A stretch of DNA of 21,253 nucleotides from Micrococcales bacterium UBA3913. GTDB lineage: Bacteria; Actinomycetota; Actinomycetes; Actinomycetales; Microbacteriaceae. The notes under the pieces are model-generated. The model was not told where the DNA came from, made no database searches, and saw only the letters and a program-made list of their open reading frames with translations. Positions 14,808 through 21,253 of the stretch are shown here, piece by piece; the stretch's first letter is position 1, and each line of letters starts with the position of its first letter. Both the position numbers and the translations under genes were made by a program. The DNA lies in contig DGEZ01000019.1 in NCBI GenBank assembly GCA_002391425.1, positions 1-21,253 on the forward strand, in the 5' to 3' direction.

Positions 14808-16391
14808 CTAGGCTGAGCCGGGCCGTTCGTCACCCGGGCATCCCAGACGCGCCGCCAGAGCGGCCACCGCCGAATCCAGTGTCGGGTCATCCCCACGGGC
14901 GAGACCGGCGACGGTCACCTCCGCCCCTGCATCCCGTGCGCTCACGGACACCCACATGCGGCGGCGGGACACGAACAGTGACAGCAAGAGGCCGGCCACG
15001 GCCAGCAGCGCGAACACGAGCACCCAGATCTGCGTGGGGTCCTCACGCACCTCGATGGAGATGTAGCGCGGCACCGATTCGAGCGTGAGCGTACCCAGGC
15101 CATTGGGCAGGTCCACGGTGTCCCCGATGGTGAGCTCGAGAGAATCCACTCCCGTGTCGCCCCCGGTGAGCTGGGTGAGTCCGTCCGTGTCCAGGGTGTA
15201 CACGGAGGTGGGCACGCCGCTGTCGAGTCCTAGGTCGCCGACATAGACGTTGACCGTGAGAACCGGGTTGACCAGGCCAGCGAACACGGAACTGTATGCG
15301 CCCGTCGATAGTGTCACCTGTGTCGGGTAGAAGAACCCGATCATCCCGATCTGTTCGTCCTGACCCGTGTCCGGAATCTTCACCACACCCAACGAGGTCA
15401 AGTAGTCGTCCTGAGGCAGGAACACCACCGGGTCGCTGAACACGACCTCCCCGTCGGCGTTGCGCACCGTCAGGTATGGGGCATACCCGTTGCCCATCAG
15501 GTAGACGTCCGCGCCGGAGATGTTCAGGGGTTGGTTGACTTTGAGGGTCTCCTCACGGGACGTGCCGTCCTCGGTTACCGTCACCGACGCTGTGTAATCG
15601 GTGACGTCCCCCAGCGAGTTCTGGTTCTCCAGCTCATAATCCACCTGGAACGAGTCGAGGGTGAGCGCGAACGGGTCCAGGCTCGTATCCGCGTTGAAGT
15701 AACTGCCCGGGGTGAACGAGTCGTATGCGGCGAGCGTGTTCGCGAACGTCTGCCCCTCCACGACGATCTTCTGCCCGTAGTAGGTGACCGTCGAGCCGAT
15801 CGCGACCGCAATGAGCACCCCCACGAGGGCGACGTGGAACACGAGGTTCCCCGTCTCCCGCAGGTAGCCGCGCTCCGCACTGACGGTGATGCGCGGCCCC
15901 TGGTCGTACCGGCGCACCCGGTAGTGCCCCGCCGCGAGCGCCTTCCGTGCCTTCTCCAGTAGCGCCTCCGGGTCCGCTGTGCTGCGCCAACGCCGCGAGG
16001 CCGGAAGCCGATCCAACCGTGACGGGGTCTTCGGGGGCGCGCCCCGAAGAGCCTTCGCGTGCAGCAGGATGCGCGGGATGATGCACCCGATGAGCGAGAC
16101 GAACAGGAGCACATAGATGGCACTGAACCACACGGAGGAGTAGACGTCGAACAGTTGCAGGCCATCCAGAATGGGCGCCCAATCCGGGTTGTTCTCGAAG
16201 TACTGGGTCACCCCGTTCGGGTCCGAGCTGCGCTGCGGCACGAGCGACCCCGGGATGGCGGCCAATGCCAGCAGCAGCAACAACAGCAAGGCGGTGGGCA
16301 TGGATGTCAGCCGCCGCCAGGCAAACCTCAACCAGCCGATGGCACCCAGCCGGGGCTGCGACGATTCCGACGCGTCAGATCGCGGGGACAT
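14808..16391 (-). CDS. resB: Cytochrome c biogenesis protein ResB (Ccs1)
   Basis: Partner of CcsB in system II cytochrome c assembly. The 527 residues show the ResB layout: three N-terminal helices (about 33-52, 87-110 and 181-207, the last with NLVFHVALVG and its histidine), a large extracytoplasmic domain of about 240 residues, one C-terminal helix (IWVLVFALLAVAGLLLSLFV, about 452-471) and a short cytoplasmic tail starting RRRMWVSV. IPGSLVPQ after the first helix is a family feature. The start is ATG 16391, within the end of ccdA (17-bp overlap), with a G-rich GGGGGTGA upstream as ribosome binding site. Central gene of the ccs operon. Confidence 0.95.
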   Translation of the reverse strand: MSPRSDASESSQPRLGAIGWLRFAWRRLTSMPTALLLLLLLALAAIPGSLVPQRSSDPNGVTQYFENNPDWAPILDGLQLFDVYSSVWFSAIYVLLFVSLIGCIIPRILLHAKALRGAPPKTPSRLDRLPASRRWRSTADPEALLEKARKALAAGHYRVRRYDQGPRITVSAERGYLRETGNLVFHVALVGVLIAVAIGSTVTYYGQKIVVEGQTFANTLAAYDSFTPGSYFNADTSLDPFALTLDSFQVDYELENQNSLGDVTDYTASVTVTEDGTSREETLKVNQPLNISGADVYLMGNGYAPYLTVRNADGEVVFSDPVVFLPQDDYLTSLGVVKIPDTGQDEQIGMIGFFYPTQVTLSTGAYSSVFAGLVNPVLTVNVYVGDLGLDSGVPTSVYTLDTDGLTQLTGGDTGVDSLELTIGDTVDLPNGLGTLTLESVPRYISIEVREDPTQIWVLVFALLAVAGLLLSLFVSRRRMWVSVSARDAGAEVTVAGLARGDDPTLDSAVAALAARLGCPGDERPGSA

Positions 16392-17112
16392 AACTGGCGA
16401 TCACCCCCTGTATCGACAGAATCCAGGCGCTCCACACGCCGGTGGCCAGCAGCACCCCGAGGGTGACCAACGTCACTCCCCCGGCGATGTTGACTGCGCG
16501 AATGTGCCGACGCAGCCAGCTCACGGAGCGGGTGGCCCAGCCGAACCCGGCAGCAAGCACCACGAACGGGATGCCCAGCCCCGCGCAGTACAGGAAACTG
16601 AGCACGATGGCGGCACCGACGCTGCCCGTGGTCAGGGACAGGGCGCTGATCGCGGCGAGCACCGGACCCGTGCAGGGCGTCCAGCCGAGGGCGAAGACCA
16701 CACCGAGCAGGGGCGCGCCATACATCCCGATCCGTGGACGCCAGCGCGGTTTCAGGATGCGCTGCAGAACGGGAATGAACCCCATGAAGCTCACCCCCAG
16801 GAGGATGACGACTACCCCGAGCACGCGCGTGATCTGCTCCTGGTAGATATACAGCCAGCGGCCCAGGGCCCCAAAGCCCGCCCCGATGGCCACAAACGTG
16901 GCGGAAAACCCGACGATGAACAACACCACGCCCAGCACCGCGCGACGCGTGCCGACGATAGAGCCGGCTCCCGGACCCGTCGCCCCGGTGACGTAGCCGA
17001 GGTACCCCGGCACGAGCGGCAGCACGCAGGGGGAAGCGAAACTCACCACTCCCGCGAGCAGAGCAATCGGCGCCCCCGCCAGGAGGCCGCCATTGAGCAC
17101 GATGTCCGCCAT
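16375..17112 (-). CDS. ccdA: Thiol-disulfide transporter CcdA
   Basis: Membrane protein that passes reducing equivalents from cytoplasmic thioredoxin to extracytoplasmic thiol proteins such as ResA, keeping the haem-binding cysteines of apocytochrome c reduced. The 245 residues form six helices with the two redox cysteines in FASPCVLPLVPGY (C29) and GWTPCTGPV (C147), the standard CcdA/DsbD core. The start is ATG 17112, 13 nt after the resA stop; the frame is open to a TTG at 17151, but that would overlap resA and lacks support. A weak GTGGG precedes the ATG. Confidence 0.95.
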   Translation of the reverse strand: MADIVLNGGLLAGAPIALLAGVVSFASPCVLPLVPGYLGYVTGATGPGAGSIVGTRRAVLGVVLFIVGFSATFVAIGAGFGALGRWLYIYQEQITRVLGVVVILLGVSFMGFIPVLQRILKPRWRPRIGMYGAPLLGVVFALGWTPCTGPVLAAISALSLTTGSVGAAIVLSFLYCAGLGIPFVVLAAGFGWATRSVSWLRRHIRAVNIAGGVTLVTLGVLLATGVWSAWILSIQGVIASYVPAI

Positions 17113-17125
17113 CTGGGAACCCACG

Positions 17126-17722
17126 TCAGTTTTCCCCCACAACAGTGTCAATCAGTGACCGCAGCGTGCTCGGCTCGATACTGCCCGAGATGCGCGCGGA
17201 GACCCTCCCCTGGCTGTCCAGCACGATGGTGGTTGGCACGGTGTTCGCGGCCACGTACCCCGAAAAGTCGAGCAGCACACCACCGGTATCCGACTCGGTG
17301 TCAATCACGGACGGGTAGCTCACCGAGAAGGTGCGCATGAAGGCGGATGCCGTCTCGGCGCTGTCACGCACGTTCACGCCGAGGAAATCAACCCCCTGCT
17401 CCTGGTACTCCTGATAGATCTCCTCCAAGTCGCCGGCCTCTGCCCGGCAGGGAGCGCAGGCCGCGTACCAGAAGTTCACCACCACGGGGTTCCCTTGGTA
17501 GCTGTCACTGGTGACGGTGTTCCCATCCTGGTCGACTCCCGAGAACTCGACGGTTTCTCCCCGGTTTTCCGCAGCGAACTCAACCACGGACCCATCCCCC
17601 GAGATGTAGTTCTGGTCTCCACCGGAACGGTACTCTTCGGCCAACGGATCACTGCTGGAACACCCGGAGATCACCCCCACGGCGAGCACCACGATGAGCA
17701 GCCCTGTGACGTATCTCCTCAT
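17126..17722 (-). CDS. resA: ResA-type thioredoxin-like lipoprotein
   Basis: Extracytoplasmic thiol-disulfide reductase of cytochrome c maturation, receiving electrons from CcdA. The 198-residue precursor begins with a lipoprotein signal: RR, a hydrophobic core, and lipobox ISGC with C21 as the lipidated cysteine. A flexible polar stretch follows, then a TlpA/ResA thioredoxin fold with NFWYAACAPCRAE; the active site is CAPC (89-92), and a cis-proline segment NTVPTT lies near the end. ATG 17722 directly follows the stop of the phosphatase gene (TAG then ATG), so the two are translated together. Confidence 0.94.
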   Translation of the reverse strand: MRRYVTGLLIVVLAVGVISGCSSSDPLAEEYRSGGDQNYISGDGSVVEFAAENRGETVEFSGVDQDGNTVTSDSYQGNPVVVNFWYAACAPCRAEAGDLEEIYQEYQEQGVDFLGVNVRDSAETASAFMRTFSVSYPSVIDTESDTGGVLLDFSGYVAANTVPTTIVLDSQGRVSARISGSIEPSTLRSLIDTVVGEN

Positions 17723-18367
17723 CTACACCGCGCCCTTGTCCACGGCGTCGACCCCGGCGTTCGGATCCTGGTAGTCGACCTCAACGAATGCACCGGTCTC
17801 GGGGTCCCTCTCAAAGGTGGTCACGCTGGAAAGGGCGCACCGGCGTTTGCGCGCATCGTGGTACAGCGGTTCTCCTGCGACCCAGCGGTGCACGATCCAG
17901 ATGGGCAGCTGGTGGCTGACCAGGGCAACATCGCCGCTGGGCGTGCTCTCCCAGGCGTCCCGCATCGCCGCAAGCATACGCGCCACCATGTCGGTGTACG
18001 GCTCACCCCAGCTGGGGATGCGCGGGTCGTACAAGTACCGCCACATGCTCGGCTGGAGCAGCACCCGAGGACTGTCGAAGTTCTTCCGGCCGCGAAACTT
18101 GTTCCCCGCCTCAATGATGCGCGGCTCCGGGATGATGGGAAGCTCAAAGAGTTGTGCGATGGGCTGGGCGGACTGCTGGGCCCGCTCCAGGGGGGAGGCG
18201 TACAACCGCGTCAGCGGCGTGTGCGCATCCAGCAGGGCCTCGGCGGTTCGGTGAGCCATGGCTCGGCCGTGCTCGGAGAGGTTGAACCCCGGCAACCGCT
18301 CGTACAGAATATGCTCGGGGTTGTCGACCTCGCCGTGGCGGATCAGGTGGATGCGGTGCGCTGTCAC
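17723..18367 (-). CDS. Histidine phosphatase family protein (phosphoglycerate-mutase-like)
   Basis: A cytosolic branch-1 histidine phosphatase of 214 residues. The catalytic LIRHGE (H11) is at the N-terminus, with SPLERAQQS (R62), E86 in IIEAG, and the second histidine in LVSHQLP (H152). The substrate cannot be told from the sequence; the glycolytic mutase is unlikely given the divergent middle part. In actinobacteria (for example mycobacteria) a gene of this type regularly leads the resA-ccdA-resB-ccsB operon, as here, which hints at a role tied to that operon without proving it. The start is GTG 18367; TAGGCT (18381-18376) is 8 nt upstream and no ribosome binding site is seen. Confidence 0.92.
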   Translation of the reverse strand: MTAHRIHLIRHGEVDNPEHILYERLPGFNLSEHGRAMAHRTAEALLDAHTPLTRLYASPLERAQQSAQPIAQLFELPIIPEPRIIEAGNKFRGRKNFDSPRVLLQPSMWRYLYDPRIPSWGEPYTDMVARMLAAMRDAWESTPSGDVALVSHQLPIWIVHRWVAGEPLYHDARKRRCALSSVTTFERDPETGAFVEVDYQDPNAGVDAVDKGAV

Positions 18368-18429
18368 AAGCCCATAGCCTATGCGATCACCCGAGTTATT
18401 CGCCGCTCAAGTCGCTAGACTGGCTGATC
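18368..18429. promoter_or_regulatory. Divergent promoter region of the ccs operon and aspS
   Basis: Minus strand: TAGGCT (18381-18376) 8 nt before GTG 18367. Plus strand: TAGACT (18416-18421) 8 nt before GTG 18430. Both genes lack a ribosome binding site, so near-leaderless transcripts are likely. No good -35 boxes. Confidence 0.5.
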
Positions 18430-19740
18430 GTGAAGAATCGCCTGACAATCAAGAGCCTCATCTCCGCCGAAGATGGACCCGTCTCCATTGGGGGATGGGT
18501 CGAAACCGTCCGGGACCAGAAGAAGGTCCAGTTCGTGGTGGTGCGCGACGAGACCGCCGCCGTTCAGCTCGTCAATGTGCGCCACGGCGCCGACGACGAG
18601 CGCGCGAACCTGATCTCGGCACTCACGCTCGGCTCGTTCGTGGAGGTCACCGGTGACCTCGTGCACAACGAGAAGGTGAAGCTCAATGGCATGGAAATCC
18701 AGCTGGACACGATCGCCGTGGTGGGGGCCGCACTGCCGGACAACCCGATCTCCTCGGATTCCTCCATCGAGAAGCGCCTGGACTGGCGCTTCCTGGACCT
18801 GCGTCGGCCCGAGCAGGCGTTAATCTTCCGCATCCAGACAACGTTCGAGCAGGGCTTGCGCAACTACTGGATTGACAAGGGCTTCTTCGAGATTCACACG
18901 CCGAAGCTCATGGCTTCACCGTCAGAGTCTCGTGCCGAGCTGTTCCAGGTGCCCTACTTCGACACCACCGCCTACCTTGCGCAAAGCCCCCAGCACTTCA
19001 AGCAGATGGCGCAGTCGGCTGGGTTCGGCGGTGTCTTCGAGATCGCCCCGGCATTCCGCGCTGACCCGTCCTTCACGTCCCGTCATGCCACGGAGTTCAC
19101 CTCCATCGATATGGAGGTCAGCTGGATTGACAGCCACGAGGACATTGCGCGGCTGCACGAGGAGGCCCTGGTGGCCGCGTTCACCGCTGTCGTCGACAAG
19201 CACGGCGAGGACATTGAGAAGCTGTACGGCCAGACGCTGACGGTCCCCACCCTGCCGTTCCCGCGGATTCCGCTGGCGGAGGTGCGCGAAATCCTCGCAG
19301 CGGGCGGGTATGTGATCCCGCGCGCCGACGGCGACCTCGACCCCGAGGGGGAACGGCGTATCTCCGCGTATGTGCAGGAGAAGTACGGTCACGACTTCGT
19401 ATTCGTCACCGATTACGATGTGGCAATCCGGCCGTTCTACCACATGCGGCACACGGACGACCCGACCCTGACGAACAGCTACGACCTCATCTACCGTGGC
19501 ACGGAGATCTCGACCGGGGCGCAGCGCGAGCACCGGCCGGATGTTCTCGCCCAGCAGGCACAGGAGAAGGGTCTCGACGTCGCAGAGCTGGAGACCTACA
19601 TCAACTTCTTCCGCTACGGCGTCCCGCCTCACGGCGGCTACGGGATGGGCCTGGCCCGCGTGCTCATGCTCATGCTCGGTCTGCCGTCTATCCGCGAGAC
19701 AACGTACCTGTTCCGCGGCCCGAACCACCTGCGCCCATAG
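18430..19740 (+). CDS. aspS: Aspartyl-tRNA synthetase, archaeal/eukaryotic type
   Basis: Charges tRNA-Asp, and possibly tRNA-Asn, with aspartate. At 436 residues it is the short archaeal-type enzyme without the GAD insertion of the roughly 590-residue bacterial AspRS. Order: N-terminal OB-fold anticodon domain (about 1-105, with GGWVETVRD), FLDLRRPEQ (121-129), class II motif 2 in FEIAPAFRADPSFTSRH (203-219), the aspartate-specific TEISTGAQREH, and motif 3 in GGYGMGLARVLMLMLG (402-417). TGAQREH separates it from asparaginyl-tRNA synthetase. In archaeal enzymes the residue after GWV helps to decide whether tRNA-Asn is also charged (Trp in strict enzymes, His in relaxed ones); here it is Glu25, so specificity is open. 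The start is GTG 18430, near a TAGACT -10 box and without a ribosome binding site. Single gene, divergent from the ccs operon. Confidence 0.95.
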   Translation: MKNRLTIKSLISAEDGPVSIGGWVETVRDQKKVQFVVVRDETAAVQLVNVRHGADDERANLISALTLGSFVEVTGDLVHNEKVKLNGMEIQLDTIAVVGAALPDNPISSDSSIEKRLDWRFLDLRRPEQALIFRIQTTFEQGLRNYWIDKGFFEIHTPKLMASPSESRAELFQVPYFDTTAYLAQSPQHFKQMAQSAGFGGVFEIAPAFRADPSFTSRHATEFTSIDMEVSWIDSHEDIARLHEEALVAAFTAVVDKHGEDIEKLYGQTLTVPTLPFPRIPLAEVREILAAGGYVIPRADGDLDPEGERRISAYVQEKYGHDFVFVTDYDVAIRPFYHMRHTDDPTLTNSYDLIYRGTEISTGAQREHRPDVLAQQAQEKGLDVAELETYINFFRYGVPPHGGYGMGLARVLMLMLGLPSIRETTYLFRGPNHLRP

Positions 19741-19805
19741 GCCTGCGCCCCGGCGGCGTCGTGGATGCCCCCTGAGAGACGATACGGCTCACCGCTACAG
19801 CACGA

Positions 19806-20099
19806 TCACTGTGCCTGCGTCGCGTCCAGAGCGGCGGAGAGTCGCTCTGGGTCCACCTTCCAGAAGGTGTGCACTTTTCCGTCCAGGAGCACAACGGGCA
19901 CGTCCTCGCTGAATTTCGCGATCAAGTCGGGGTCGTCGAGCATATTTCGCACAGTCACCGTGACCGGATGCCCGGGATGCTCCCGCTGCCACCTCTGGGA
20001 CACGCGGGCCACCTCGGCCTCGGCCTCTTCGCACAAGTGACAGGACGGCTTCACGATGAGGGTGAGGTCGGTTGCGGGCGCGGCGGGCTGATCATCCAT
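19806..20099 (-). CDS. Glutaredoxin-like (DUF836-type) protein
   Basis: A 97-residue thiol-redox protein: a short disordered start, then the strand LTLIVKPSC leading into the CHLC active site (C20, C23), a helix EEAEAEVARV, and the second half EDVPVVLLDGK containing the cis-proline (VP) of the thioredoxin fold. This matches the small glutaredoxin-like proteins of actinobacteria; whether the partner is mycothiol or another thiol is unknown. The start is ATG 20099, 6 nt after TACACT (20111-20106), so probably leaderless; GGAG is only 2 nt from the ATG, too close for a good ribosome binding site. The frame stays open upstream to 20393 and that extension has coding-like composition (separate entry). 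Convergent with aspS; no hairpin terminator is visible in the 65-bp gap. Confidence 0.88.
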   Translation of the reverse strand: MDDQPAAPATDLTLIVKPSCHLCEEAEAEVARVSQRWQREHPGHPVTVTVRNMLDDPDLIAKFSEDVPVVLLDGKVHTFWKVDPERLSAALDATQAQ

Positions 20100-20393
20100 G
20101 ACTCCAGTGTAGGTTTCTCGCACCATGCTCCACGTTCCCGAGTTCTCGTCGGAAGCGCAGTAGACCGCGCTGGATTTGGTGGGGTCATGGTGGGTGCTGG
20201 GAAAGATGGAGGCGCTGCCGGGTCGGGCAGCGCCGTCGGTGACGCGCTTGATAACGCGTTCGTTGATGCAGTCCACGATCGGGCTCCGCAAGACTGAGGC
20301 CGACCCCCCGTGGGGCATATCGCGGCCGACCAGCGACACGTCGAGACCGCAACCGCCAAATGAGTGCACCGATTCACCAACGATCGCCCGCAC
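20100..20393 (-). pseudogene. Coding-like stretch in frame with the glutaredoxin gene, identity unknown
   Basis: From 20393 to 20100 the minus strand is open in the glutaredoxin frame, about 98 codons. For the 86 codons I counted (20357-20100), 69 end in G or C (80%), while second positions are near 50%: the pattern of translated DNA in this genome. Translated pieces such as VGRDMPHGG, RPGSASIFP and YCASDENSGTW resemble no family I know. It may be the end of a decayed or truncated gene, or a real N-terminal extension starting at GTG 20393, though no ribosome binding site or homology supports that start. The upstream part (beyond 20394, a TGA) loses the coding pattern. Labelled pseudogene as the more likely reading. 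Confidence 0.35.
20106..20111 (-). promoter_or_regulatory. -10 box of the glutaredoxin gene (leaderless type)
   Basis: TACACT on the minus strand, exactly 6 nt before ATG 20099, the same arrangement as at menB, menC, menG and the 9156/9208 pair. Confidence 0.5.
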
Positions 20394-20574
20394 TCAGGCA
20401 TCAACTACCACTCGCCTATCGAACACGAGAAACACTACGATCAAAAACGGGACGCTACCAACAAACCCGCTATCGCATGAAAACGTCTCCACCACGCCCA
20501 GAGCGGTTCAACGGGGCTAGTCTCCCGCCTAGGCGAACCCTACAGAAGCAGTAACCCCACCTTCAGTGACCCGT
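20394..20574. other. Gene-free, more AT-rich stretch
   Basis: About 180 bp without a supportable gene, clearly richer in A (runs such as ATCAAAAACGGG) than the rest. It holds a 10-bp palindrome CGCCTAGGCG at 20526-20535 and TTCAGTG at 20562-20568, repeated at 20574-20580 over the gldA stop. No terminator hairpin with a T run, tRNA or attachment site was seen. Confidence 0.6.
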
Positions 20575-21253
20575 TCAGTGGGCGGCGTGGTAAAACACTG
20601 GCTCCGGCAGTCCTGCCTCGGCACGAACCCTCCGGGAATATCCTTCAATGGAACGCAGCGCTTGGAAGACATCGTCTGCCGTCACGGGCTGAGGCTGAGC
20701 GTGGATGGTTTCCCCGGGTACCGTAGCCGCTTCAGCTACCGCCCGCAGTTCCTTCTCATCGTCGATCGTGAGTCCGATCTCCGTCAGGGTATTCGGAAGC
20801 CCAACACGAGTTGTGAACACGATGAAATCATCGAGTTCCTTTCGCGGCGCATTCTCTAAGACCAGCTGGGTGACTGAACCAATATTGACCTTCTGGCCAT
20901 GAGTGAGGCCATGGGTTTGAGGAGCCTGAGTGAGACCATTGTGAATAGCATGGGCGGCAGCAAGTCCACCAGACTCGAACCCGAGTCCGGATAGGAGAGT
21001 GTTCGCCTCTACCAAATTTTCCAACGCAGGAGTCACGGTGCGTGCTCTAACCGCCTCGATCGCCGGGATCGCATTCTCCCAAATCAGCTCCCACGAGAGC
21101 CGTGCAAGCGCCGCAGCGCTATGGGTCTGTGCCCCGCCAGCCATTGTCGCAGAGAACGATCTCCCCGTCGCCCTGGCCTCTAGCCAGGTCGCGAGCGCGT
21201 CTCCCACACCAGCGATCAAAAACTCGACCGGAGCATTGGCCACTACTTGAGTA
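20575..21253 (-). CDS. gldA: Glycerol dehydrogenase, C-terminal part (cut by window end)
   Basis: Group III metal-dependent alcohol dehydrogenase that oxidises glycerol to dihydroxyacetone with NAD+. The visible 225 residues begin inside the protein; the frame is open to the last base and the GTG at 21243 is an internal valine, since the residues before it (TQVV) continue the family sequence. The zinc ligands are D18 in VGDALATW, H101 in AAAHAIHNGL and H118 in THGQKV (visible-part numbering), with spacings close to those of known GldA enzymes. TPALENLVEANTLLSGLGFE with SGGLAAAHAIHNG is a strong family signature. By comparison about 155 N-terminal residues, the NAD-binding domain, lie beyond the window. 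Codon use is less GC-biased than in the men genes. No dihydroxyacetone kinase is in view downstream. Confidence 0.93.
   Translation of the reverse strand, partial: TQVVANAPVEFLIAGVGDALATWLEARATGRSFSATMAGGAQTHSAAALARLSWELIWENAIPAIEAVRARTVTPALENLVEANTLLSGLGFESGGLAAAHAIHNGLTQAPQTHGLTHGQKVNIGSVTQLVLENAPRKELDDFIVFTTRVGLPNTLTEIGLTIDDEKELRAVAEAATVPGETIHAQPQPVTADDVFQALRSIEGYSRRVRAEAGLPEPVFYHAAH

Noticed and set aside
20526..20535. Palindrome CGCCTAGGCG as operator or attachment site
   Set aside because: Too short to be significant, no second copy and no recombinase gene nearby.
20566..20859. Plus-strand open frame of 97 codons at the right end
   Set aside because: Antisense of the gldA C-terminus, which has strong family signatures; no ribosome binding site.
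1..21253. tRNA or rRNA genes, CRISPR arrays, insertion sequences, phage or defence genes
   Set aside because: Looked for by eye on both strands; no cloverleaf, regular repeat-spacer pattern, transposase or nuclease motifs were found. Short tRNA-like or small RNA genes in the gaps cannot be fully excluded without a covariance-model search.

Overview
The window is about 21 kb of high-GC DNA from an actinobacterium. The evidence is GC-rich third codon positions, menaquinone as the quinone, the gene order phosphatase-resA-ccdA-resB-ccsB next to men genes, a DUF4229 gene beside menA, and many starts that look leaderless. An archaeal-type aspartyl-tRNA synthetase fits Micrococcales (for example Microbacteriaceae-like lineages), but I cannot fix the genus. 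The first 22 bases are a Nextera/Tn5 sequencing adapter, so the left edge is a contig end and not biology.

Layout. 23-468: 3' part of a VanZ-family membrane protein (+). 498-818: small DUF2892-type membrane protein (-) whose promoter overlaps a perfect 16-bp palindrome resembling CsoR/CstR operators. 934-1419: YajQ-family nucleotide-binding protein (+). 1463-2395: six-helix membrane protein of unknown function (-). 2469-3875: FprA-type ferredoxin-NADP reductase (-), preceded by a possible DtxR/IdeR iron box. 4020-5828: long-chain polyprenyl diphosphate synthase and MenG (-). 5921-7171: MenF (+). 7220-9156: PLDc_N membrane protein then MenD (-), stop and start overlapping. 9208-9588: DUF4229 protein (+), its end overlapping the end of menA. 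9532-12668: menB-menE-menA (-). 12756-13772: menC (+). 13757-18367: phosphatase-resA-ccdA-resB-ccsB (-), a system II cytochrome c maturation operon. 18430-19740: aspS (+). 19806-20099: glutaredoxin-like protein (-). 20100-20574: no confirmed gene, but its glutaredoxin-proximal half has coding-like composition. 20575-21253: C-terminal part of a glycerol dehydrogenase (-), cut by the window end.

How it works together. The centre encodes most of menaquinone synthesis from chorismate: MenF, MenD, MenC, MenE and MenB make the naphthoate ring; a polyprenyl diphosphate synthase makes the side chain; MenA joins them; MenG methylates the ring. MenH and the DHNA-CoA thioesterase are not in the window. 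Beside it sits the ResB/CcsB cytochrome c assembly machinery with its thiol-reducing partners CcdA and ResA. Both modules serve the aerobic respiratory chain (menaquinol to c-type cytochromes).

I found no phage, insertion sequence, CRISPR array, toxin-antitoxin pair or defence island, and no convincing new multi-gene system. The best leads are regulatory: a repeated -10 box to start-codon spacing of exactly 6 nt that predicts leaderless mRNAs for six genes, a thiol/metal-type operator at the DUF2892 gene, an iron box at fprA, a 14-bp direct repeat in the menF leader, and an unexplained coding-like stretch fused in frame to the glutaredoxin gene.
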